Source: Blepharisma japonicum (lineage: Eukaryota > Ciliophora > Heterotrichea > Heterotrichida > Blepharismidae). From it: a stretch of DNA of 64,000 nt. Of this stretch, positions 25,001 to 34,279 are shown piece after piece. The stretch is from the NCBI GenBank assembly GCA_949751835.1, contig CATKHK010000089.1:62001-126000 (forward strand), in the 5' to 3' direction. Numbering within the stretch: the first letter of the stretch is position 1; each line of letters opens with the position of its first letter. The notes under the pieces are model-generated. The model was not told where the DNA came from. It worked only from the letters and a program-made list of their open reading frames with translations, and made no database searches. Made by a program: the position numbers and the translations under genes.

Positions 25001-25016
25001 TCTTCACCATATTCAT
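19074..25016 (-). CDS. Gene A: giant Cys-rich surface protein with pseudo-leishmanolysin head and GPI-like tail
   Basis: 1980 aa, ending in TAG, no internal TGA. The ATG at 25016 opens a signal peptide (MNMVKKPTFALLILLTIGL); the frame extends to a GTG at 25025, but that is not a likely start. Residues about 22-215 resemble the N-terminal half of leishmanolysin (peptidase M8) up to the active-site helix, where HExxH is replaced by 'RGIIRAVF'. About 30 modules of some 59 residues follow, each with about 10 Cys and most with an 'HMSAAP'-like core. The last several are a second module type lacking HM (CYDP..GSCSC.D..A.FN). The C-terminus is hydrophobic (LIFSWIWLLVLGW), fitting a GPI-anchor signal or membrane anchor. 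It is the only anchored member here. Inferred surface coat or adhesion protein, not an active protease. Confidence 0.85.
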   Translation of the reverse strand: MNMVKKPTFALLILLTIGLSSASSVFSPKDTPQFLPRIQAESSRFKEIYRPARIHIEVNSISPHMDDLLEDLEDSAYKASEVLSQFLFVKPQAQPLKLGEKNSCDGIQLENYMKLGGIEADLVAFFTISENSIQNSTSFKVCEVSNESQLISIEIQVDPKTYKGLNEDKKVNLLSRGIIRAVFNGESKKFVKELEESLEALTDQPILKDCNPPCATCVAGNDAQCATCVTGYYLSGTSCLACTPPCATCSDATTCITCSDTAHMTNAPGCACPANGVLSGSTCVCNAAYYFSGNTVCSACANQCSSCTVSNTNCLTCADPTHMSDAPTCGCPANSALTAGNCVCNTGYFYSGTTCAACNTNCGTCTTTADNCATCVDPAHMSAAPGCACFSNSNLLGTFCICNPGYYYYSTNNVCQACSPQCAACTVANDVCSSCTDIVHSTDAPNCYCPANSQLTAGNCVCNAGYYFSANTVCTACQTNCATCSSGTACLTCADPTHMSAAPNCQCPANSSQQGNNCVCNTGYYFQGAICSPCQGNCATCNTSPTICDSCTDTVHMSIPACTCPASSTVIQGQCVCNAGLYFSSATTCAACNGNCATCQNNAECLTCIDTTHMSAAPTCACPTSSTLTGNQCVCNSGFYYSSPTICTACAVNCATCSTGTGCLTCIDTVHMTAAPTCSCPSNSIITNSVCTCIPGFFYSSGTATTCTACQNNCATCSNTAANCLTCTDTTHMTNAPACACPANSAINASGQCVCNTGYYFSANGQCSPCAPQCSACSVSDSTCSACIDTVHMGNPPTCTCPPSSALIAGTCTCNTGFYFSTNTICSACAPQCVSCSTTQANCGTCVDTVHMSAAPACACPANGSLVGNICACNIGYYYSSATVCAACQSNCASCDSDPNTCDTCKDTVHMSAAPACGCPANSALTGNNCVCNTGYYYSTNTLCSACQNNCQTCDTSAANCLTCSDTVHMTAAPACGCPNLSTLVNGLCVCNTGYYFSSANVCSPCSANCAGCTNSAGNCNACVDTIHMSAAPACACPTNGYQNGNTCQCNPGFYYSNPTTCLACNNNCATCDTNPNTCDTCIDSVHMSAAPLCQCPTQSTLTTGACVCNPGYYYSAATTCSQCSGQCVTCSQSSTNCGSCTDTTHMSSAPGCNCPAQATLVGNACVCNAGYFYSANTVCSQCAGNCGTCVTTQANCLTCSDTTHMTAAPACACPAFSTLTNGQCVCNDGYYFSSNSVCSPCAGQCQTCSALNTCTACTDSIHTNGIPTCTCPTNSAFTNSQCVCSTGYFYSNPTTCTQCATNCASCVNSALNCVTCTDTVHMGTPPQCVCPALSSLVGNTCVCNNGYYYSTNTLCSQCAPQCGTCTTSNTNCQTCIDTTHMSAAPQCNCPTNSALTNGSCVCNNGFYYSAATTCSACNAQCATCSTSAAACSTCIDTTHMTAAPACSCPASSTLTNGNCVCNPGYYYSSNTMCSACSTQCSTCTTSSTNCLTCVDTTHMSAAPSCTCPSFSTLTNNACVCNSGYYYSSNTVCSPCTTPCAQCVNQATFCTACADSTHMTLSNGVCTCTDPNASFSTSSNKCVCNNGYYFNSSYNKCVLCSSGCAICASASSCSTCYDPTNTINNSNGSCSCIDRNSVFNPSNNVCQCAPGYYKGTTVCTACGAGCQTCTSPTNCQTCYDQAHTTISTSGSCSCDDPDASFDNSQKLCVCDEGYWNSGGACIPCPATCQKCVSQTSCSVCFDPSHTVISAGVCVCSDPNAVFNSQNQICGCNQGYYLNGNSCSSCGNGCSACGDPKSCTSCYDAQNAAVVNGVCKCNDKNASIFPGAVSCSCNPGFYSSLTNVCTACDTGCSSCSGQNACKICFDQNNMSLNADGSCTCIDTMKVFNTQEEACVCQNGYYLVEQSNTCSACDVTCATCSALNVCTTCQDAAATTNNGNGTCSCGKGKFNPTTKQCESKSGSMDLIFSWIWLLVLGWISMN

Positions 25017-25140
25017 TATTACCACATCTTTGAGTTCAGGTCATAAGCGGATTATGGTGAAACAAAGATGACTGATGAATCTATAAGGGAATTATCACTT
25101 AGGAGGGAAATTAGGAAAATTGGGAATCTTCAGAAAGTAA
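25017..25140 (-). promoter_or_regulatory. Gene A upstream region with shared motif
   Basis: A block at 25120-25136 (plus strand GGGAATCTTCAGAAA) matches the motif found about 90 bp upstream of genes C-G, here about 105 bp from the ATG. The TATA-like block next to the start in C-G is not preserved. Confidence 0.4.
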
Positions 25141-25777
25141 TAGGGAAGATATTAAAGAGATATTAAAATTTGCAAAGACAATTTAGGAAGAAAATTATTA
25201 GAAATTTAGAATTACTGAGCTAATTTTTCTAATTATTGAGAATTTCTAGCAGTGAAATATTTATTCAATTAGTGAATATCTTTTAAGGAAGTAATTAAGT
25301 TAAGTTCATAATTAAAATGAAAATTAATAATAAATCGAAACAGAGAGTGCTTATTCAGAGCAGTGTGACTAATTTATGATATTTATTAGCTTTCTCGTTC
25401 GCTACAATTGCGCATAACCATACTGAAAAGAACTCCTTATCAAAATTTATTCAAGCATAAAATGCGCATCTAAGCAATTTTCTTTAGAAAATTATTGCCA
25501 CTGATGTGCCTGATAATTGATGCTTCTGAGAAAGAAATGAATTAAAAATTTGACAAATTTTTACAATTTCATATGTTTTTCATAAGTCTCTATCTATACG
25601 ATAAAACTCAAAATGATAAGGAAATCTTCAGAATTTAGATTTCTATATGAAACTATAATTATAATAATTACATTTTGACAAGATTTTACATGGAATTTGG
25701 TAGGATGAAACAAAATCCATAAAATTAGAGTTTTCAAAGGAAAATAGAAACTTTAATATAAACTTTTGTTTTCGAGT
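25141..25777. other. AT-rich spacer
   Basis: No coding frame, RNA or repeat recognised. Confidence 0.5.
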
Positions 25778-26442
25778 ATGGTACTCAGTGTGGCTAATTT
25801 TTTGAGGAAATTAGGGGATTTTATCTATTATGAATTCTTTGAAATCAAAATGGTTTTAAACTCCTTAGTTTTTCCATGCTGCAGATTTTTCATTGCTAAA
25901 ATTTGTTCAAAGTGCAAGAACACTTACAATGTGCAATTTTGTATTTCCACACCCAATAAAAATCGTGACGATTTCGTTGAATTAGAGGGTTATTAGTCAA
26001 AATGAGAAAATTAAAGGATCCAAAACAATTATTGAATGCGATATTTACAATAAAATTCACCCCAGATAAAAAGCAAATATTTTATTTATCAATCGATAAA
26101 TGATTCTCAAAAAACGAATCTGGAATTCATGTGGCTCATCTAAGCTACCATTGATAATTCCCGTCCGCAAAAAGAAAACTCAAAAGTCAAAGAAAGTTGC
26201 CTCAAGAAGCCAAAAGACAAAAGCTTAGAAAAATCATCAAAAGGCAAAGAAAATTCGTTCATCCAATTTCAAAAATATTCAGCATTATCCTAGTTAAGCG
26301 GTTGATTTATCTATTCAAAAATGAAGACCTAGCATGAAAGCATTATGCGATTAAAATTTTCAGATTAGCCCAATATTTTCGGTACGAATTTGCTACGAAT
26401 TCCAAAATTCAGAATGATTTTCTTTTGCTGGATACATTTTAG
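25778..26442 (+). pseudogene. Possible decayed gene, unrecognised
   Basis: Two adjacent plus-strand frames: 25778-25996 (72 aa, from ATG, containing a CxxC) and 26002-26442, which is open except for one TAA at 26155-26157. The second part is strongly basic after the TAA and would use UGA as Trp twice. The two parts are in different frames. A CxxC region followed by His residues and a basic stretch would fit a zinc-finger or transposase-like protein, but I cannot assign a family. It may equally be chance open frames in a spacer. Confidence 0.25.
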
Positions 26443-26846
26443 TAAAATTTCTTGTTATAATCTTCGAAAGATTCATTGATTACGGTGTCATTTCTTCTAT
26501 GCTGTGCTTATTTTCTAAGATATATCATGAAAAAAATAATTTCAATATTTTAAAAACAAAGGAAAACTTAAGGCATGCCAAGCAAACTTCCTTTAAGAAT
26601 CTAAAATTAATCCATAAGCATCCTTATGTTGATTGCAAGGAAATTGAAAACTGATAAGGAATTAAAAAACTTTGAAAATTTCCATCATTTTTCTGATCTC
26701 TTTGTGCAGTCATTAAGTTTTTAATGTATTTTTATTTATATTATTATAATAAGAATGCATCATTCATACAATATTTGAAAATTGTATATAAAATAAAGTG
26801 ATATTTTGGACAGATTTTAAGAATAATTAAAAAATTAAACTACTAA
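26443..26846. other. AT-rich spacer downstream of the NDE1-like gene
   Basis: Nothing recognised apart from the presumed 3' flank of the minus-strand NDE1-like gene. Confidence 0.5.
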
Positions 26847-27510
26847 TTATAGTGATACTAAATTTTGTTTATATTTCATTAGATTGGCGCTTAGATTTGA
26901 TAAAAGGATATCGACTATAGCTTTGCCTGATTGCCCATCTAGTGATGATTTAACGCTAACCCTACTGATTGGTGAATCACTTCTTGCTAAATAAGCCCTA
27001 ATATCAATGGATTTTCTTCGAGCCACCATAAGCTCATTATTTAAATCTGCTATTTGGTCTTTTAGCCTTTGTGTATTTTCTTCACTATACTCTTTTAAGA
27101 CATCCAGCTCAGAGCATGCTATTGCTAAATCTTCTAGCGTTTTATTATAAAACTCATTAAGTTGTTCGACTTCAAAATCCTTTTCTCTTAACCTTGATTT
27201 TATCATGTCCATCTCCAATTCCATTTCCATAAGTTTCTTATTAGAAAACTCACTGTCTTGGCATGACTTTTTTAATTTTTCATTGAGTTCAGTATTTAAT
27301 TTCTCGATCACTTGAATTTTATTATAAAATTGAGACTAAATTGCATGATACTTTTAGGTTTGTGTTTTCTTCTTTTAAATTTATGATTTCGCCTTGAAGA
27401 GATTTTATTAGAATTTTGTTCTCTTCAATTTCGAGCTCTAATTCAGCTTCAATAAGCTTGCTTGTCTCCTTGAGTTCTTCGAATTCTTCCATAAGCTCAC
27501 TTTCATTCAT
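26847..27510 (-). CDS. NDE1: NUDE/NDE1-NDEL1 family dynein regulator
   Basis: Two exons, 27352-27510 and 26847-27335, joined by removing a 16-nt intron, give 215 aa ending in TAA. The protein is almost all coiled coil from residue 1 to about 165. It shows the NUDE signature: near the N-terminus 'EEFEELKETSKLIEAELE' parallels the human NDE1 'REFQEGSREYEAELE' region that contacts dynein intermediate chain, and later 'SLxxYN.TLEDL...RLKDQIADLNNELMV' parallels 'SLEDFE...RLKDEARDLRQELAV' (LIS1-binding part). In the family this scaffold links LIS1 to cytoplasmic dynein for nuclear and organelle transport. At 215 aa it is shorter than animal NDE1 (about 335-345 aa): the coiled coil is kept and most of the C-terminal tail is gone. 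Recognised by eye from sequence memory. Confidence 0.8.
27336..27351 (-). other. 16-nt intron in NDE1-like gene
   Basis: On the minus strand it reads GTATCATGCAATTTAG, phase 0. Removal joins two frames that otherwise differ by one base; unspliced, the first frame meets TAA shortly after. Supports a heterotrich origin. Confidence 0.85.
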
Positions 27511-28383
27511 TTTGATTTTTATATAACATTTTTTTGTTTAATAAAATTAACGAAAATATACTCATGCCCTAATGGGTCAATATATCGAGCATGGGGGTTT
27601 TAACTCTGGAAGGTCATTGATATTTCATGCCATAAATTACATCAAAAAATTATTTCTATATTCTTGATTGCCTTCTTATTATTTTTTAACACCTATGAAA
27701 GTCTTAAACACAGAATATTTTTAGTGCTTCTATAATATAAACGGTTATTTATAAATAAAGAAGAGCATAGCATAAAGTAGTGAATTTCTTGTGCTTTCGT
27801 TATTTAATAATTCTTGGTGCCGATTTTGAATCCTTTTTGTAGTATTTAATAGTATTTTATTCAGACTTGGCAGATTCTGAGATTGCTTAATTTTTATAAA
27901 TGGTATTAATATCTCTTTAGAAACTGTCTTTTCTCTCAGATATGTTTAATCCTATATTTATAAATCTAGTTTTCGTCTGTTCTGAACTTGGTAGATAAGC
28001 TTCAAACAGCTGAATAAACAGGCTTAAGGATCCGGTATTTGCAAGTACCTATAAGCCTATATGCATGAATATTAAAAAAGACCATTAAGATTAATTGCAT
28101 GAAATTGCATCATGCTTAATTACGAAAAAATTAATATTGATATATATGGATTATTACCACAAGTTATTTTCTCTTGTTTTCAGTTATTAAATTCCTTATA
28201 TGTCTTTTTATTAATTAAGCTTCTAATGTATTTGATATTTATTTTTATTATTTTAATTAGCATTTATTTATAATTAATATTTTAGAAACTAAATAATCTT
28301 TAGTTATGGAGAAAATCAAGAAGATATTAAATAATATTATTTTAATTAATTTTTTAAGTTATTATCTAGATTATCTAAAGTAC
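27511..28383. other. Spacer with a small Cys-rich gene fossil
   Basis: Mostly AT-rich with nothing recognised. About 28020-28070 resembles the 'AAGGATCC..GCATCTGCAAGT' part of the Cys-rich family 3' module (compare 36975-37015 and 43075-43110), a possible scrap of a former copy. No gene. Confidence 0.35.
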
Positions 28384-29289
28384 TTAGTTGATATTTGTGA
28401 CGTTGATATAGGTATTATTGGTGAGATTGTTTATAACTGTTTCGCAGGAGCCTGGATTTGATTGGCAAACCTTAGTCCAAGGATTAAACTCAAAATCATC
28501 ATTTTTACATTTGCAAGAGCCTTTTATTGCATTTAAATCCATATTCGCAAAATCGTTGCATTCTGTGCAAAAAGTAGCTGAAGTAGAGCATTGAGCGCAA
28601 GGAGGCATGCAAATTTGGCATACTCCTGAACTTGACAAATAATAGCCTTGAATACATTGGCAAGTTCTAGTGGATTGATTAAAAGAGGCATAAGGATCCC
28701 AGCATCTACAAGTCCCAGTCACAGTATTTAAAAACGTATTTGCACGGTCATTACACGCAGTACAGAAATCATATGAAGAACATTGAGCACATTGCGGAGC
28801 GCAGTCTGTATCTATTGCTGAGCAAGTAGTATTAGTACTGAAGTAATACCCAGCATTGCAAAGACATGAGATACCTATTAGAGTAGCTTGGTCAGGGCAG
28901 CTACAGTCTGGAGCACTGGACATGTGAATCGTATCTGAGCAGCTTCCACAATTAGTAGAAGACTGAGAGCAAGTAGCACATTGGCTTGAGCATCTAGAGC
29001 AAGTAGTAGTTTCACTGTAATAGTAGCCATTGTTGCAAATGCAAACACCATTAACTAAGGTAGATCTAGCAGGACATTGACAAGCAGGAGCTGCTGACAT
29101 GTGAACTGAGTCTATACAAGTATCACAGGTATTAGGGTCTGTATCGCATGTTGCGCAATTATTTTTGCATGGAGTGCATACTGTAGAGCTGTTGTAGTAG
29201 TAACCAATGCTGCATTGGCAAGTATTTCCGTTTTGATATGCATTTTCCGGGCAAGCACATGCAGGAGCTTCTGACATATGAATAGTATC

Positions 29290-29567
29290 TGGCTAAGATT
29301 TTAAGCTCCCAATCCATTCTATGTATTTTAATACACAGTAAGCACCCTTTTTGTGATGAAATCATCACAAAAAGGGTGTTTCATCGAGCGTAAAAAATTG
29401 TAGCCCTTCTAAATCCTAAGATTTCATCCTATCAACTCATAATTTATTAATTATTTATAGTGTAATAGAGTATGCCCATAAGAACTAAAGGCAAGATTTG
29501 CAGAGGGACTGAAAAAAAGTAAAAAAATAGCGAGGGAGAGATTAGGATCTTTGCATGATCAAGTATC
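29290..29567. mobile_element. 272-bp insertion with 6-bp direct repeats (MITE or retained IES)
   Basis: Gene B coding sequence stops matching the family at 29290 and resumes at 29562. The flanks are direct repeats AGTATC at 29284-29289 and 29562-29567, containing a central TA. Removing 278 bp (insert plus one repeat) rejoins 'C-I-D-T' to 'I-H-M-S-E-A-P' in frame, a precise family match. The insert is non-coding, AT-rich, with one long hairpin and no clear terminal inverted repeats. It could be a short non-autonomous transposon with a 6-bp target duplication, or a TA-bounded internal eliminated sequence kept in the somatic genome. Confidence 0.75.
29343..29378. repeat. Perfect 17-bp inverted repeat (hairpin) in the insertion
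   Basis: Arms 29343-29359 and 29362-29378 are exact reverse complements (starting CACCCTTTTTGTGATGA) with a 2-nt AA loop. It lies about 50 bp from the left end of the inserted element and not at its terminus. Confidence 0.85.
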
Positions 29568-30109
29568 AATACAGGCATAACAATTTGCAGCTGTATCAAC
29601 GCATCCTAAACAATTACTATTGCATTTCGAGCAAACGTTAGGAGAGCTGAAATAATAACCTTCATTACAAACACAAGAATCCCCTATCAATCTACTTAGT
29701 GCTGGACAAGCACAAGCAGGAGCAGCTGACATATGTACAGTATCAATGCATGTCAAGCAGTTTTCAGCTATATCAGAGCAAGTTTTGCAATTGTTTTGGC
29801 ATTGAGAGCATACTGTATTTGAGCTATAAAAGTATCTGAAATTGCAAACACAGCTATTACCTATAAGGGTTGAGCTTTCAGGACATGAGCAATCAGGAGC
29901 AGCTGACATATGCACTGTATCGAGACAGGTATCACAAGTATCAGGGTTTGAGTCACAAGTGGCACATGTTGCTTGGCATGAAGAGCAAACAGTAGGAGAG
30001 CTGAAATAATACCTTGTATTACAGATGCAAGCCTTATTTACCAAACTCGAATTATTAGGGCATGCACATGCAGGAGCTTCTGACATGTGATTGCTGTCTA
30101 TACATGATC

Positions 30110-30520
30110 CACAGTTGCTTTCAGTATCCGAACAGGAGAGACATTGTGGAGCACAAGTTGAACAAATATTATTCGAGCTGAAATAAAGGCCTGTGTTACA
30201 AGTGCAAGTTCCTGCAGTCAAAGTTGAAGAGACTGGACATGAGCAGGTAGGAGGATTTCCCATATGGACTGTATCAATGCAAGTGAGGCAAGTTGAACTA
30301 GACACCGAACAGGTAGAACACTGAGGAGAACAAGGACTGCATTGATGATTAGCAGAGAAATAATATCCTGCATTACAAACGCATTGCCCAATAGCATCTA
30401 GTACAGAGTTTGAAGGGCAAGCACAAGCAGGAGCAGCTGACATATGAATGGAATCAGAACAAGTCAAACAATTTTCAGTTGTATCAGAGCACGTTTGGCA
30501 ATTGCTTTGGCAAGGAGAGC
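30110..30520 (-). repeat. Internal duplication in gene B, copy 1
   Basis: Nearly identical at DNA level to 31848-32258 (offset 1738 bp), far above the similarity of ordinary neighbouring modules. It covers more than two modules. Confidence 0.8.
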
Positions 30521-31847
30521 ATACAGTATTGGAGCTATAATAGTATCCAGTATTGCAAACACAGCTATCACCTGAAAGTGCTGAATTTTCAGGACACAAA
30601 CAATCAGGAGCATCTGACATATGGACTTTATCTATACAGGAATCACAATTATTAAAGCTCAAGTCGCATGCTTCACAATTTGCTAAGCATGGAGAGCAAA
30701 CACTAGGAGAGCTGAAATAATAGCCTGCATTGCAGGCACAAATGTTGTTTACCAAGCTTGAATAGCGAGGACAAGCACAATTAGGAGCTGCTGACATATG
30801 AATAGTATCAGCACATGATCCACAGTTGGTTTCGACACTTGAACAGGAAGCACATTTTGGAGCACATTTATCACAATAGTAACTAGCAGCCACCCAATAA
30901 AAACCTAAATCGCATTGGCAAGTTCCACCTGATGGAGTTGAGTGTACTTCATCTTTACATCTTGAACAATTGTCTGGTCCAGAGCAAGTTGCACAAGTTT
31001 CATCACAGGCAGAGCATACTGTATTTGAGCTAAAGTAAAATCCTGGACTACAAGTGCAACCTCCTACAGCCAAAGTTGAATAGACTGGGCATAAACAATT
31101 AGGAGGGTTGCTCATATGGGCAGTATCAAAGCATGTTAAGAAAGAAGAGCTGGAAACTGAGCAGGTCGAGCACTGAGGAGAGCAAGGGCTACATTGATCA
31201 TTTGCAGAGAAATAAAATCCAGCATTGCAAACGCACTGCCCGCTAGAGTTGACTTCAGAGTTTGTAGGGCAGGCACATGCAGGAGCAGCTGACATATGAA
31301 TGGTATCAGCACAGGTTAAACAATTTTCAGCTGTATCGGAGCACGTTTGGCAATTTTTTTGGCATGGAGAACAAGTAGTAGAGCTAGAAAAGTAAAATCC
31401 GGTATTACATGAGCAAGAACCTCCTTGTATAAAAGAGTTAGCAGGGCATTGGCAGCTAGGAGCTTCATTCATATGAACTGTATCAAGTTAAGTTAAGCAA
31501 GAAGTTCCAGAATTGCAAGTTGCACAGCTAGATGAACATGCAGAACACACAGTGTTTGATGAGAAATAGTATCCAGAGTTGCAAACACAAGAACCTGCAA
31601 TAAGCTGAGAATTGACTGGGCAGTAACAATTAGGCAAGCTAGAGCTGTGAATTGGGTCATAACATGAAGAGCATGCATTAGCATCTAGAGTACAAGCAGC
31701 ACATTGAGGGCTGCATGGGCTACACATTTTATTTGAGGAATAGTAATATCCAGAGTTGCATATGCAAAAATTCCCAACAAGATTTGAATTTTCTGGGCAA
31801 GCACATGTAGGAGCTTCTGACATATGTGTGCTGTCTATGCATGATCC

Positions 31848-32258
31848 ACAGTTGGTTTCAGTATCCGAACAGGAGAGACATTGTGGAGCACAAGTTGAAC
31901 AAATATTATTCGAGCTGAAATAAAGACCAGTATTACAAGTGCAAGTTCCTGCAGTCAAAGTTGAAGAGACTGGACATGAACAGGTAGGAGGATTCCCCAT
32001 ATGGACTGTATCAATACAAGTGAGGCAAGTTGAACTAGACACCGAACAGGTAGAACACTGAGGAGAACAAGGACTGCATTGATGATTAGCAGAGAAATAA
32101 TATCCTGCATTGCAAACGCATTGCCCAATAGCGTCTAGTGCAGAGTTTGAAGGGCAATCACAAGCAGGAGCAGCTGACATATGAATGGAATCAGAGCAAG
32201 TCAAACAATTTTCAGCTGCATCAGAGCACGTTTGGCAATTGTTTTGGCATTGTGAACA
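31848..32258 (-). repeat. Internal duplication in gene B, copy 2
   Basis: Partner of 30110-30520. The two copies differ at only scattered bases, suggesting a recent unequal exchange or gene conversion within the gene. Confidence 0.8.
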
Positions 32259-34279
32259 TGTAGCAGAGTCAGAAAAGTAATAGCCACCATTGCATGCACA
32301 TGAGCCTCCTTGTATAGAAGAATTAGCAGGGCATTGACAATTAGGAGCTATTGTCATATGAATGGTGTCAATACAGGTTAAGCATGCAGTTTCAGAACTA
32401 CATGTTGCACAATTAGTCTGGCAAGCAGAGCATGCAGTATTTGATATGAAATAGTATCCAGAGTTGCAAGCACAAGAGCCTTCAATAAGTTTAGAATTGG
32501 CTGGGCAGTAGCAATTAGGTGGACTGGAACTGTGAATTGGGTCAATGCATGAAGAGCATACGCTAGCATCTACAGTACAAGCAGCACATTGAGGGCTGCA
32601 TGGACTGCAAACTGTATTTGATAGATAATAATATCCAGGGTCACACTTGCAAAACTCTCCAACAAGATTCGCATTTGCAGGGCAAGCACAATCTGGGGCA
32701 GCTGTCATATGATTTAAATCATTACAAGTCAAACAATTCCCTGCCGATTCTGTACAGCTTCCACAATTTGAATTGCATGCAGAGCAGGTTGTTGGACTGC
32801 TATAAAAATATCCAGTATTGCAAACACAACTTCCATTTATAAAAGCAGAATTTTGAGGACATTCACATGCTGGTAGGGTCATATGGACCGAATCAGCACA
32901 GATATTGCAGTCTATGCTTGAATGAGAACAAGTAGTGCATTTATTAGCACATGGTGAACAAATATAACTAGTGCTGTAATAGTAGCCTGAATTATAGACA
33001 CAAGCTGATTCGATAAATTCTGAGTTAGCCGGGCATGCACAAGTTGGCGGGCTTGACATATGAACTGCATCAAGACAACTGTCACATTTTGAATCAGAAA
33101 CAGAGCATGTAAGGCATTGTTTGGCACATACTGAGCAAGCAGTGTTTGAGCTGAAATAGTACCCTGAATTGCAGACACAAGAAGATCCTATAAGTGCTGA
33201 GTTAGATGGGCATACACAAGTTGGAATTGTCATATGAACTGTATCAGGACAAGCAGTGCAATTTGAAGGAGAAATATCACATGAAAAGCACTGACTGGCA
33301 CATGCTGAGCATGTTTTAATTGCGGAATAATAGTAGCCTTGATCACAGACACATACTGAGCCTACTAATGATGATTTAGTTGGGCAAGTGCAGCTTGGAG
33401 CTGTCATATGGACAGTATCAGCGCAGCCTGTGCAGGCTGTTGCACTAGTACAAGTAGAGCATTGAGCTAGGCAAGAAAGAAAGATGTTTATTTATATCTA
33501 GAAATGATACTTAAAAGTCGTGGAAATGATTATAATTGCCATTTAATAAAGAAAGTTATCTAATTTGAAGCTGTATGGATAGTAAGATAATATTTTGCTA
33601 TACAGGAAGTGCATGTGGAAGATCTCAAAGGGCAACCTGCACAAGGTGACGATGGGCATGTTTGGAGATTTCTCCGATTTGTCTGACTTTCTAAGCTTTC
33701 TTCTATTTCCTTGACAAATTTCTCGCTTTCTGCATTAAAAATGGCATGAACAATCCCTCTGCTTAGCATGCTAGCTTTTTTGTCTTCATTTAGCCCTTTA
33801 TATGTTTCTTTGTCAACCTGAATTTCAATGCTTTTAAGCTGATTTTCATTGGAAACCTCACAGACCTTAAAGCTAGTAAAATTTTGTATGAAATTGTCAC
33901 TTATAGAGAAAAACACTGCCAGGTCTGCTTCAATTCCTTCAAGTCTCATATAATTTTCTAGCTGAATACCCTTGCAAAGATTTTCTTCGCCAAGCTTAAG
34001 AGGTTGATTTTGGGGCTTGACGAATAAGACTTCTGATAAAATTTCTGCTGCCTTATAGGCTGAGTCTTCTAAATCTTCCAATAATTCGTCCATCTCTGGA
34101 GATATTGAATTTATTTCTATATGAATTCTTGCTGGCCTATAAATTTCGTTGAGTTGGCTTAACTCAGCTTGCACTCTGGGAAGAAACTGTGGGTTTTCCT
34201 TAGAAGAAAGCATAGAAGAAGCTGAAGAAAGACCAAATATTAGGACAATAAGCAAGGCAAAGTTGAATTTCTTTACCAT

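Larger units (their letters stand above)
28384..34279 (-). pseudogene. Gene B: disrupted Cys-rich surface protein with pseudo-leishmanolysin head
   Basis: Same family as A and C-G: signal peptide from ATG 34279, leishmanolysin-like head (to about 33700; the active-site position reads 'RGIVHAIF'), then about 25 Cys-rich modules and the family's Asn-rich tail (NNLTNNTYINVTN). It is broken in three places: a frame change plus TAG in an unalignable stretch of roughly 105 nt (about 33474-33583) between head and modules; an in-frame TAA at 31488-31490 where sisters read 'TCID'; and an inserted element at 29290-29567. The modules themselves remain well conserved, so decay is recent or the copy is maintained by recombination with neighbours. 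If the element is excised before expression, as an IES would be, two breaks remain. Confidence 0.75.

Noticed and set aside
28384-34279. Gene B as several separate genes
   Set aside because: The pieces follow the head-modules-tail order of intact sisters and two lack a signal peptide; one disrupted gene explains all of them.
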